A stretch of DNA of 64,000 nt, taken from contig NZ_CP050296.1 of assembly GCF_014189455.1 (NCBI RefSeq), positions 5,142,001-5,206,000 of the forward strand, in the 5' to 3' direction. The stretch comes from Mesorhizobium huakuii. Its GTDB lineage: Bacteria; Pseudomonadota; Alphaproteobacteria; Rhizobiales; Rhizobiaceae. Shown one piece after another: positions 54,137-63,165 of the stretch. Under the pieces are notes generated by a model. It did not search any database. It saw nothing but the letters and a program-made list of their open reading frames with translations, and was not told the DNA's origin. Made by a program: the position numbers and the translations under genes. Numbering within the stretch: position 1 is the stretch's first letter; each line of letters begins with the position of its first letter.

Positions 54137-55053
54137 CAGATATTGAAACTGCTGAAGCTCCCGCCACGCATTCCGGCTTCGTCGCGCTGATCGGCGCGCC
54201 CAATGCCGGCAAGTCGACGCTGGTCAACCAATTGGTCGGCGCCAAGGTGTCGATCGTCACCCACAAGGTGCAGACGACCCGTGCGATCGTGCGTGGCATC
54301 GCCACGCATGACAATGCGCAGATCGTCTTCGTCGACACTCCGGGCATCTTCAAGCCGAAGCGGCGCCTCGACACCGCGATGGTGACCACCGCATGGGGCG
54401 GCGCCAAGGATGCCGATATCGTGCTTTTGCTGATCGATGCCGAGCGCGGCATAAGGGGCGATGCCGACGCCATCCTCGAACGGCTGAAGGATGTGCGCCA
54501 GCCAATGGCGCTGATCCTCAACAAGGTCGACCGGGTCAAGCACGAGACGCTTCTGGCCCTTTCCGCCGCGGCGAACGAGAAAGTACCGTTCAAGCGCACC
54601 TTCATGGTCTCGGCGCTGACCGGCTCCGGCTGCAAGGACCTGCTCGATTATCTGGCGCAAGCGCTGCCGGCCGGCCCCTGGTACTACCCGGAAGACCAGA
54701 TTTCCGACCTGCCGATGCGCCAGTTGGCGGCCGAGATCACCCGCGAAAAACTCTATCTCAGGCTGCATCAGGAACTGCCCTATTCCTCGCATATCGAAAC
54801 CGAGAAATGGGAAGAGAAGCCGGACGGCTCGGTGCGCATCGACCAGACCATCTATGTCGAGCGCGACAGCCAGAAGAAGATCGTGCTTGGCCATAAGGGC
54901 GAAACCATCCGTGCCATCGGCCAGGCGGCACGCATGGAGATTGCAGGCATCCTCGAGCAGAAGGTGCACCTGTTCCTGTTCGTCAAGGTGCGTGAGAACT
55001 GGGGCGATGATCCCGAGCGTTACCGCGAGATGGGGCTCGAATTCCCGCATTAA
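54133..55053 (+). CDS. era: GTPase Era
   Basis: 306-residue essential GTPase in 16S rRNA maturation and 30S assembly. GTPase motifs: GAPNAGKST (about 21-29), VDTPGIFKP, NKVD; the C-terminal KH domain contains VLGHKGETIRAIG. Start at ATG 54133 overlapping the rnc stop (ATGA); ATG 54121, preceded by AAGGTGT, is an alternative and would add four residues. Confidence 0.97.
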   Translation: MTDIETAEAPATHSGFVALIGAPNAGKSTLVNQLVGAKVSIVTHKVQTTRAIVRGIATHDNAQIVFVDTPGIFKPKRRLDTAMVTTAWGGAKDADIVLLLIDAERGIRGDADAILERLKDVRQPMALILNKVDRVKHETLLALSAAANEKVPFKRTFMVSALTGSGCKDLLDYLAQALPAGPWYYPEDQISDLPMRQLAAEITREKLYLRLHQELPYSSHIETEKWEEKPDGSVRIDQTIYVERDSQKKIVLGHKGETIRAIGQAARMEIAGILEQKVHLFLFVKVRENWGDDPERYREMGLEFPH

Positions 55054-55945
55054 ATGGACGGCAAGCTCGCCATCGACACGGCTCTGGCCCGCCGGTTGGT
55101 CGCCGCGCAATTCCCCCAGTGGAGGGATCTTACCGTCAGGCCGGTCGAACCTGGCGGTTGGGATAACAGGACCTTTCATCTTGGCGATGAGATGACCGTG
55201 CGACTGCCGAGCGCGGCCGCCTATTCCCTACAAGTGGAAAAGGAACATCGCTGGCTGCCGAGGCTGGCGCCGCTTTTGCCGCTGCCCATCCCGGTACCGC
55301 TGGCGATGGGCGTTCCAGCCGAGGATTATCCCTGGCATTGGTCCGTCTGTGGCTGGATCGAAGGTGAGACCGCGAGGCGGGAGAACATCGCCGACCTGTC
55401 GCAATTCGCGGCTGACCTTGCCGAGTTCCTGATTGCATTGAAACGCGTCGACCCATCAGGCGGGCCGGCGCCAGGGCAGCATAACTTCTTTCGCGGCGGA
55501 CCGCTGAGCGTCTATGACGGTGAGGCAAGGCAAGCGAATCACGGCACTCTGTGGCCGTATCGATGCCAGTGCGGCGAGTGCCGTTTGGGAAGAAGCCCTT
55601 GCCGCGACCTGGCAGGGACCGCCTGTCTGGTTTCATGGCGATGTTGCCTCGGGAAATTTGCTCGTCGAGGACGGCCGCTTGAGGGCCGTGATCGACTTCG
55701 GCATCTTTGGCGTCGGCGATCCCGCATGCGACCTCGTGATCGCCTGGACCCTGTTCGAGGGCGAGAGCAGGGAGGTTTTCCGCGCCGACATCGCTGTCGA
55801 TGGCGCGGCCTGGGCACGCGGACGTGGCTGGGCGTTGTGGAAGGCGCTGATCACCGCCGCCGGTCATATAGACAACCCGGTTGAAGTCGACAAATCCTGG
55901 CGCGTCATCGCCGCGGTGCTGGCCGATTACCGACGCTGGACGTGA
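55054..55945 (+). CDS. Aminoglycoside phosphotransferase-family kinase, frameshifted
   Basis: APH/choline-kinase-fold enzyme, about 296 residues after correction. The ATG follows the era stop directly (ATTAA ATG). Landmarks: VRPVEPGGWDNRTFHLGDEMTVRLP; the catalytic loop HGDVASGNLL; metal loop VIDFG. The frame changes at about 55537: residues to EARQA are in one frame and ITALCGRIDAS on in another, consistent with one extra A in GCGAATC (expected GCGATC). It is probably not a resistance gene; most family members phosphorylate small molecules or proteins, and the substrate is unknown. It sits between era and recO where related genomes have them adjacent. Confidence 0.85.
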
Positions 55946-56543
55946 TGTGATTCCTTGATCGTCCTTGTTTCTGCTCGCCTGCGTTTGTCGCATTGAGCTT
56001 GAGAAAGCGGTCCCGTGCCGGCTCACGGTGAGCGGGTGGCTGTCACAATCGATACGCTGGAGCGTGTGACAGCCTGTTTCGACCGCCTTGGCGAGATTTG
56101 GCCGACTTAGCAGGCGGTGTTGGAATTCCCTTGCGTCATCGCGGGCAGAGGACGCCTGCTTCACATCTGTGGCAGGCAATGTAACGGTTACTTTTCAATC
56201 TAAGTAGCCAAAAAATACCATTTTCAGCCTATTAATTGGAAATATCTCGTGCTGAGCGCATAGTTAGCCGAGAAACTATCCGAATATATATTGAATATAT
56301 GACGTTGTGCCAATTGTGCCAGCCGCTAGATTGGTAAGTGTTATTTCTGCAACACAGCATTAATCTGTTCGCGGAATCAACGTTATTTCAAAAACCGTCA
56401 TTGAAGGCGGAGGTTTGATGGGTATGTTCGCCGCGAAAAGGGGACGCGGTGCGCGCCTTTTTCGTTGTGGGGGTGAGGCGGGAAAACATATCCGCCAGCC
56501 ACAAATCCGAAGCCATTTAAACTATGACTGGAGAGGTCAGAAA
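55946..56543. promoter_or_regulatory. Long intergenic region and porin 3 leader
   Basis: 598 bases without a credible gene. From about 56180 to 56400 it is clearly A/T-rich, including GAATATATATTGAATATATGA (direct repeat of GAATATAT), strong promoter or nucleoid-protein-binding territory. The last ~100 bases (56445-56543) resemble the porin 2 leader. Confidence 0.6.
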
Positions 56544-57722
56544 ATGAACATCAAGAGCCTCCTTCTCGGCTCAGCCGCGGCACTGATCGCGGTCTCCGGC
56601 GCTCGCGCCGCGGACGCGGTTGTCGTCGCCGAGCCGGAACCGGCCGAATACGTCAAGATCTGCGACGTCTACGGCGCCGGCTACTTCTACATCCCGGGCA
56701 CCGAGACCTGCCTGCGCATCGGCGGCTATCTCCGCTATGACATGGGCGTTGGCGATTCGGGTACGTTCGATGGTGTCAATAACGTTGCCGATCACATGGA
56801 TGGCGGCAGCCACGACACCTGGTACAAGAACATGCGTTTCACGCTGAGGACTTATACCGGCCAGGAAACCGAGCTCGGCACGTTGAAGACCTTCACCGAG
56901 ACCCGCTGGCAGTTCGGCAATTCCTCCGGCGACTATGATGGAAGCGCAAGCACTGGCTGGCAGGCCGCCAATACCAAGGCAGATGGAACCAGCAAGACTT
57001 CGCTGAACTTCGCTTGGATCCAGCTCGGCGGCCTGCGCGTCGGTAAGGATGAGACAGCATACGATGCATTCATCGGTTACGCCGGCAACGTCATCCAGGA
57101 CACGATCATCCCGTATGGCATCAAGGACACCAACGTCGTCCAGTATTATTTCGACGCTGGCAGCGGCTTCACGGGCGTGGTCTCACTCGAAGAAGGCACC
57201 GGCACCAGCACGATCGACAGCTATGTTCCGCATGTCGTCGGCGGCTTGAAGTACAAGGGCGACTGGGGTGCGATCACCGGCGTCGTCGCTTATGACAGCA
57301 ACTATGAAGAAGTGTCCGGCAAGGTTCGCCTGGACGTCAACGTCACCAAGGAGCTGTCGCTCTTCGTCATGGGCGGCTACGGCACCGACGACAATTCCAA
57401 GGACGACGCTGCCAACTTCCTCAAAATCCATGGCCGCACCCAATACAAGCCATGGGGCGGCAACTGGGCCGTCTGGGGCGGCGGCACCTACAAGTTCAAC
57501 GACAAGACCGCGTTCAACGTCCAGGCCTCGGCTGACGACGACAAGAACTACGCCTTGGCTGCGAACGTAGCTTATACCATCGTCCCCGGCTTCACGATCA
57601 CGACCGAAGTCGACTGGGATCACTACGGCAACTACGGCAACCCCTCCGTCTACGGCAACTGGTCCAAGGCCGACAAGAAGGACGGTATCGGCGGCATCGT
57701 CCGCTTCCAGCGCAACTTCTAA
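56544..57722 (+). CDS. Omp2/RopA-type outer-membrane porin, paralogue 3
   Basis: 392-residue porin with the same signal peptide and barrel start as the pair at 33828/35993, but with its own loops (VNNVADHMDGGSHDTWYKN, STGWQAANTKADG) and C-terminus IVRFQRNF. The ATG at 56544 follows GGAGAGGTCAGAAA; the long in-frame upstream extension has no ribosome-binding site. A strong terminator follows. It lies between the phosphotransferase and recO, splitting the era-recO synteny. Confidence 0.95.
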   Translation: MNIKSLLLGSAAALIAVSGARAADAVVVAEPEPAEYVKICDVYGAGYFYIPGTETCLRIGGYLRYDMGVGDSGTFDGVNNVADHMDGGSHDTWYKNMRFTLRTYTGQETELGTLKTFTETRWQFGNSSGDYDGSASTGWQAANTKADGTSKTSLNFAWIQLGGLRVGKDETAYDAFIGYAGNVIQDTIIPYGIKDTNVVQYYFDAGSGFTGVVSLEEGTGTSTIDSYVPHVVGGLKYKGDWGAITGVVAYDSNYEEVSGKVRLDVNVTKELSLFVMGGYGTDDNSKDDAANFLKIHGRTQYKPWGGNWAVWGGGTYKFNDKTAFNVQASADDDKNYALAANVAYTIVPGFTITTEVDWDHYGNYGNPSVYGNWSKADKKDGIGGIVRFQRNF

Positions 57723-57744
57723 TCGATCGACTGACCTTACCAGG

Positions 57745-57777
57745 CCGCCCGCAGCGATACGCTGCGGGCGGTTTTTT
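57745..57777 (+). terminator. Rho-independent terminator of porin 3
   Basis: CCGCCCGCAGC (57745-57755), GATAC loop, GCTGCGGGCGG (57761-57771), then T6. Confidence 0.93.
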
Positions 57778-57854
57778 ATGTGTTCTCGCGAGCGTTGGCC
57801 CCGGTGCCGGGCCCATACCTTGATTTCGTCACCCGATCGGTGAAAAGCTCCGGC

Positions 57855-58616
57855 ATGGAATGGCGCGACGAGGGAATCATTCTCGGCACCCGCAAGCATG
57901 GCGAAACCAGCGCCATCCTCGAGGTGATGACGCGTGCGCATGGCCGCCATCTCGGTCTCGTGCGCGGCGGTCGTTCGCGCAAGCAGCAGCCCGTTCTCCA
58001 GCCAGGCAATCGCGTCGATCTGTTATGGCGGGCGCGCCTTGACGAGCATCTCGGCACGTTCCAGGCCGAGGCCATCGAGATGAATGCCGCTCGGCTGATG
58101 GACAGCGCCGTCGCCGTCTATGGCCTGCAGACCATGGCCGCGCATTTGCGCCTCTTGCCCGAGCGTGACGCCCATGGCGGCCTTTACGAAGCGCTCGCCG
58201 TGATGATCGCCCATCTCGACGATGCCGATGCCGCAGGCGAACTGGTGGCGCGCTTCGAACTTCTGATCCTCGATGAGCTCGGCTTCGGCCTCGATCTCAG
58301 CCAATGTGCCGCCACCGGCACGAGGCAGGATCTGGCCTATGTCTCGCCGAAGTCGGGCCGCGCAGTGTCGCGCGAAGCCGGTGCGCCGTGGCGCGACAAG
58401 ATGCTGGTACTGCCGGCCTTTTTGCAGCGCGGCTCCGGCCTGCGCGCCGATCCTGCGGCGGTCGAGGACGCCTTCCGGCTGACCGGGTTTTTCTTCACGC
58501 GCCACGTCTATGAACCGCGTGGTATCGACCAGCCCGATGCCCGCGCCGGCTTTCTCGCCGCACTGCGCAAATATCACGCAGCGCGCAAGGCTATTGCCGG
58601 AGACAATGCTGCATGA
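57855..58616 (+). CDS. recO: DNA repair protein RecO
   Basis: 253-residue recombination-repair mediator loading RecA with RecF/RecR. The N-terminal OB-fold begins [30 protein letters not shown], typical of RecO, and the C-terminal part is helical. The ATG at 57855 is chosen because it matches the usual MEW/MxW start; upstream in-frame sequence is leader of the porin terminator region. A 45-codon ORF starting within its stop (58612) is discussed under rejected items. Confidence 0.95.
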   Translation: MEWRDEGIILGTRKHGETSAILEVMTRAHGRHLGLVRGGRSRKQQPVLQPGNRVDLLWRARLDEHLGTFQAEAIEMNAARLMDSAVAVYGLQTMAAHLRLLPERDAHGGLYEALAVMIAHLDDADAAGELVARFELLILDELGFGLDLSQCAATGTRQDLAYVSPKSGRAVSREAGAPWRDKMLVLPAFLQRGSGLRADPAAVEDAFRLTGFFFTRHVYEPRGIDQPDARAGFLAALRKYHAARKAIAGDNAA

Positions 58617-58816
58617 GCGAAGTCGTCTATCCAGGCTGGGTTGGTCTCGCCGCTCTGCCCTGGAGGCAAGCTCTTGGCTTTCGGCACCGAGACATGTTCG
58701 ATATTTCCAGCCGCCAATCTGGCGGCACGTTGAGTTTTCCAGCCGTTTAGCCGCCGCATTTGGATGTCAGTGAGATGAAACGTCAGTGAAAACTGGCCTG
58801 GTTTGGGGGAACCGCC

Positions 58817-61561
58817 ATGTTTGAAAGCCTGATCGGGCTTGTCGCCATCATCGCCTTGTTCGTCATCATTTCGCGCCAGCAGAGCCGCATCGGCCTTATC
58901 GAGCGCGAACTTGGCGCACTGCGCAGTCTCGTCCTTTCGGGCGCGGCGCCGCCGGTAGCCAAGCCGGCAGAACGGATAGCGGCCGATGCCAAGGCCGACG
59001 CGGCGCCGATGGCTGCGGCAGCGGCCGATATCGCCTCGCCAGTGGTGAGCGAACCGGTCACGCAGGCGCCAGCTACAGAAACGGAAGCTCCGGCCGGCGA
59101 GGCTTTGCCCGGCCCCTGGTCCGCGGGCGAGGCTCCGAAGGCAGCAGAACCTGTCGAGCCGATTGCAGCGGCCAAGGCCCCCGGCAAGCCGGATATCGAA
59201 ACGGCGCTCGGCACGCGCTGGGCGGTCTGGGTCGGCGGCATCGCACTGGCGCTGGGTGGTCTGTTCCTGATCCGCTACACCATCGAGGCCGGCATTTTCG
59301 GCCCTGGCGTGCGGCTCACCATGGCGGCGGTGCTCGGGCTGGTGCTGGTCGCCGGCGGCGAGTTCATTCGCCGCACCGGCTTCAAGGTGCCGGTGCAAGG
59401 TGTTGCCGGCGCCTATATTCCGGCGATCCTGACGGCGGCCGGTGCCTTCATCCTGTTCGGCACCGTCTATGCCGCCCATGGCATTTACGGCTTCATCGGC
59501 CCGGCGCTTGCCTTCACGCTGCTCGGCGCCATCGGCGTCGCGACGATCGTCGCTGCTCTCGTTCACGGTCAGGCCCTGGCCGGCATTGGTCTCGTAGGCT
59601 CCATGGCGACGCCGGCGCTTGTGTCCTCGCAGGCGCCAAATCCATGGGCGCTGTTCGTCTATCTGGCGATCGTGCTTGCCGCCACAGCGGCGATCGCCCG
59701 CATGCGCGACTGGAAATTCCTGATAGCGGCCGCTTTCTTCGGCACCGGCGCCTGGACCATCGCCTACATGACGAACGCGCCCGGCGCCGACCTTGCCGTC
59801 ATCCTGTTCATCGACGCCGTGACGCTTGCGGTGCTTGCCCTTGTCTGGCTGGGCAGTCGTGGCGGCGAAGAGGAAACGGCAAAAAAGGGTTTCGACTGGC
59901 CGTCGATCGTGCCGGGCGTTTTTGTTGCGTTTTCGGCGCTGGGCCTATCCGTCGATTCCACACTTGTCGCTGCCGGCGATGCCTTGCCGGGCGCCCTGGT
60001 CATCGTCGCCCTTGTCGCCACCGCGCTCTACCGACCGCGCGCGGTGCCGCTTCTGCATGCCGCGGGTCTGGTGAGCGTGATGATCTATCTCGGCATCATT
60101 CCGCCCACCACCATCGGCTCCGATTTGTCCCAAGGCAATGTAGGCTTTGACGGCCTGCGGGTGGCGGCCGGAAATCCCTTGACGCTGCGTATCGGCATTG
60201 GTCTCGGCCTGGTCTTCGTCGGCGCCGGTTTCTGGGCCGCCCGCCGTTTCGCCGCTGTCGCGCAGATCCGCGCGGCATGCTGGGCGGCATGGGGCATCGC
60301 TGCGCCGCTGGTCATCCTGCTGGCGCTGTGGCTCACCTACGGCAATCTCGACCGCGACTTTGTCTACGCCGCCGCAGCAGCGCTGCTGGTGGTGGTTTTC
60401 GCCGGCGGCGGCGAGTGGATCGCGCGTGCCGAAGAGCCGCCGCTCAAAGGCGGCATGGCCGTGTCGTTTGCCCTCGGTGGCGCGGCGATCGCCGGCCTCT
60501 TGATGCTGCACATGGCCTTCAATTCCGGCTGGACCACCATCCTGCTCGGTGCCGCTGCCATCGTACCGGCGCAGGCAACGCGTTGGCGCTCTTACCCGGT
60601 GCTTGGCTGGATTTCGGTGGGCGCGGCGATCGCCGTGCTTGGCCGCGTTGCCTTCGATCCAACCATCGTCGGCGCCGAATTCCTCTCCAAAACACCGGTG
60701 TTCAACTGGCTTCTGCCGGGCTATGGCGTCCCGGCGCTGGCCTTCGGCTTCGCTGCCTGGCAGCTCGTCCGCACCACCAACGGCCGGCCGCGCCTCGCCA
60801 TGGAAGCGGCAGCCGCGCTGTTTGCGCTGCTTGCCGTTGCCATGCTGGTGCGTCACGCCATGCATGGCGGTGTCATCGACACGGGGGCGATGACGCTTGC
60901 CGAGCAGGCGATCTACACCCTGATTGCCATCGGTGCCGGCGCCATCCTGGTCGCCGTCGACATGCGCTCGCCAAGCTCGGTGCTACGCTATGGTTCGATG
61001 GCCGCCGGCGTGGTTTCGGTTGCCTTCATCGTCATCCGGCATTTCGTGGTGCTGAACCCGCTGCTCACCGACGAATCGACAGGCCAGATCCCGGTGTTCA
61101 ACCTGTTGTTCCTCGCCTATCTCCTGCCGGCCATCGCTGCCGGCGGGCTGGCGCTGTATGCCCGCGACAAGCGGCCGAAATGGTATGCGCAGATGTTGGC
61201 GGTGGTGGCGGCCGTGCTTGCCCTGGCCTATGCCACGCTGTCGGTGAGGCGGCTGTTCAAGGGCGAGTTCATCGGCCTGTGGAGCGGGCTCGGCCAATTG
61301 GAGACTTACACCTATTCGGCGCTCTGGCTGGTGATCGGCGTGGCGCTGCTCACCGCCGGCGTCTGGCTGAAGTCGCAGGTGCTGCGCATTGCCTCGGCCG
61401 CGCTGATCGCGATCGCCGTGCTGAAGGTCTTCCTCTTCGACATGTCGGAACTGGAAGGCGTGCTCAGGGCGCTATCCTTCATCGGCCTGGGCGCCGTGCT
61501 GATCGGCATCGGCCTGTTCTACCAGCGGCTTTTGACCAGGGCAGCGAGGGAAAACGGATAA
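58817..61561 (+). CDS. Large DUF2339 membrane protein
   Basis: 914 residues. An N-terminal membrane segment, an Ala/Pro/Glu-rich linker (about 45-130), then ~20 hydrophobic segments. The signature LGTRWAVWVGGIALALGGLFLIRYTIEAG is cut by the family's conserved W-G-G. DUF2339 proteins are found in many bacteria without known function. Preceded by an upstream gap of 200 bases with no gene; it is transcribed before the sigma factor but not evidently coupled to it. Confidence 0.9.
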   Translation: MFESLIGLVAIIALFVIISRQQSRIGLIERELGALRSLVLSGAAPPVAKPAERIAADAKADAAPMAAAAADIASPVVSEPVTQAPATETEAPAGEALPGPWSAGEAPKAAEPVEPIAAAKAPGKPDIETALGTRWAVWVGGIALALGGLFLIRYTIEAGIFGPGVRLTMAAVLGLVLVAGGEFIRRTGFKVPVQGVAGAYIPAILTAAGAFILFGTVYAAHGIYGFIGPALAFTLLGAIGVATIVAALVHGQALAGIGLVGSMATPALVSSQAPNPWALFVYLAIVLAATAAIARMRDWKFLIAAAFFGTGAWTIAYMTNAPGADLAVILFIDAVTLAVLALVWLGSRGGEEETAKKGFDWPSIVPGVFVAFSALGLSVDSTLVAAGDALPGALVIVALVATALYRPRAVPLLHAAGLVSVMIYLGIIPPTTIGSDLSQGNVGFDGLRVAAGNPLTLRIGIGLGLVFVGAGFWAARRFAAVAQIRAACWAAWGIAAPLVILLALWLTYGNLDRDFVYAAAAALLVVVFAGGGEWIARAEEPPLKGGMAVSFALGGAAIAGLLMLHMAFNSGWTTILLGAAAIVPAQATRWRSYPVLGWISVGAAIAVLGRVAFDPTIVGAEFLSKTPVFNWLLPGYGVPALAFGFAAWQLVRTTNGRPRLAMEAAAALFALLAVAMLVRHAMHGGVIDTGAMTLAEQAIYTLIAIGAGAILVAVDMRSPSSVLRYGSMAAGVVSVAFIVIRHFVVLNPLLTDESTGQIPVFNLLFLAYLLPAIAAGGLALYARDKRPKWYAQMLAVVAAVLALAYATLSVRRLFKGEFIGLWSGLGQLETYTYSALWLVIGVALLTAGVWLKSQVLRIASAALIAIAVLKVFLFDMSELEGVLRALSFIGLGAVLIGIGLFYQRLLTRAARENG

Positions 61562-61735
61562 AGGCAAACAAGAACAATAAGATTTCAGTCCGACCGGGAA
61601 TAAACCGGCACCCGCCGGCGTTGTCTCATTGCTTGGGTGACCGGGGCGGTGGACCGCTTCGCGCTGGCCGCTTGCGTCGCGCCCGGAAGGCGCGTTGAAT
61701 CGGGATCAATGAGGGCGATTTCAGAACCAGCGGTC

Positions 61736-62254
61736 ATGGACGAAAAGAAGGCAGCAATCCTTGGCGAAATACCGCGCCTGCGCCGCTACGCACGCTCGCT
61801 GTTGCGCGACCGCGATTCTGCTGACGACCTCGTTCAGGACTGCCTCGAGCGCGCGCTCATGCGGCTCGACAACTGGCAGACGGGAGAAAGCCCCAGGAGG
61901 TGGCTGTTTACGATCATGCATCATTTGTTCATCGACCAGATGCGCAAGGTGAACCGTCGCGGCGAAGCGGCGATGCTGCCGCTCGAAGCCGGCGAGGCGG
62001 TGGCCCAGCCTGCCGAGCAACTGGAGGGCATCGCCTCACGCGAGATCATCGACGCGCTGCAGGCGATCAGCCCCGATCGCCGCGCCGCCCTTGTCATGGT
62101 CGCCATCGAAGGCTTTTCCTATGCCGAGGCCGCCAACATTCTGGGCGTGCCCGCCGGCACGCTGATGTCGCGCATTGCGCGCGGGCGTGAGGAATTGCGC
62201 GGCTTGCTGGATGACACGGCGCGCCGCCGCGCGATAAGGATCGTCGAGAAATGA
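61736..62254 (+). CDS. ECF-type RNA polymerase sigma factor
   Basis: 172-residue extracytoplasmic-function sigma factor. Region 2 (about 15-75): RRYARSLLRDRDSADDLVQDCLERAL, WLFTIMHHLFIDQMRK; region 4 (about 105-160): LQAISPDRRAALVMVAIEGFSYAEAANILGVPAGTLMSRIARGRE. The ATG at 61736 is the usual start (MDEKK); ATG 61709 is possible. It overlaps the downstream anti-sigma gene by 4 bases (ATGA). The target regulon is unknown. Confidence 0.95.
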   Translation: MDEKKAAILGEIPRLRRYARSLLRDRDSADDLVQDCLERALMRLDNWQTGESPRRWLFTIMHHLFIDQMRKVNRRGEAAMLPLEAGEAVAQPAEQLEGIASREIIDALQAISPDRRAALVMVAIEGFSYAEAANILGVPAGTLMSRIARGREELRGLLDDTARRRAIRIVEK

Positions 62255-63041
62255 TCCGCCGCGATTTTTCAGAACGTGACATCCACATGGCGCTCGACGG
62301 CGAACTGCCGACCGACGAGCGCGCCGCCTATGATGCCTGGCTCGATGCCAATCCCGAGATGAAGGCCAGAAGCGCCCGCTTCACAGCTGACCGGGAGGCA
62401 TTGCGCTCGGCCTTTGCCGGCGTGCTGGATGAGCCTGTTCCCGCGCGCTTGCGCAAGGTGGTGCTCGGCGAAGCGCCTGTTAGGGCCGCGGTGCCACGCT
62501 CGCGCTGGTGGCTTGCCGCTGCCGCGGCCGTGCTTTTGGCCACGGGCGGATTTGGCGGCTACTTTGCCGGCATTGATGGCATCGGACAGGAGGATCCGGC
62601 GGAGGATCGGCTCGCCGAACAGGCAATTGCCGCCCATGTCATCTACGCCGCCGAGAAGCGGCATGCGGTGGAAGTGCCGGCCAGCGACAAGGATCATCTG
62701 CAGACCTGGCTGTCCAACCGGGTCGGGCTGAAGCTGGTGGCGCCGGATCTGACCGCGAACGGTTTTCAACTGGTCGGCGGCCGGTTGCTGCCGGCCGGCG
62801 AAGCCAAGGCCGCGATGCTGCTCTACGAGGACGACAAGGGCGAGCGCATATCGCTTTTCGTCACCGCGAATCGGCTGAGAATGCCAAGGGCACCTATGCT
62901 TCGGCGCAGGACGGCCCGCAGGCCGTCTACTGGCTGGACAAGGGCTATGGCTGCGCTGTCGTCGGCTCGTTGCCGCGCGAGCAATTGGCGGTCGTGGCCA
63001 AGAGTGCCTATGGCCAGCTTCTGGCAGGCCTCGCAAGCTGA
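62251..63041 (+). CDS. Anti-sigma factor, frameshifted near its 3' end
   Basis: Membrane-anchored anti-sigma protein of about 263 residues (after correction). N-terminal cytoplasmic domain (DIHMALDGELPTDERAAYDAW), a membrane segment (RWWLAAAAAVLLATGGFGGYF, about 93-113), and a periplasmic C-terminal domain. At codon 206 (GCG, 62866-62868) one G is missing before AATCGG; restoring it gives ...TAESAENAKGTYAS... and ends AYGQLLAGLAS with TGA at 63039-63041. The raw frame runs on to an unrelated 3' tail. It should hold the sigma factor at 61736 until a signal is received. Confidence 0.9.
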
Positions 63042-63165
63042 GTGGGCCGCAATTGTTCACGGCCGGTGGCCTATCAAAACAGCGATCCTGTTCAAAGCCC
63101 GCGGGCTTCCTTGCCGGCGCGGAAACTGTCACAATTCGGCCCTAATCAAGGAGCGATAGCGCTTG

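Noticed and set aside
55054..55945. Aminoglycoside resistance gene
   Set aside because: Only the general APH/choline-kinase fold is visible; rhizobial chromosomes carry many such kinases of other function.
58612..58749. 45-codon ORF starting within the recO stop (ATGA)
   Set aside because: The overlap resembles coupling, but the sequence has no recognisable feature and a weak context; left as unproven.
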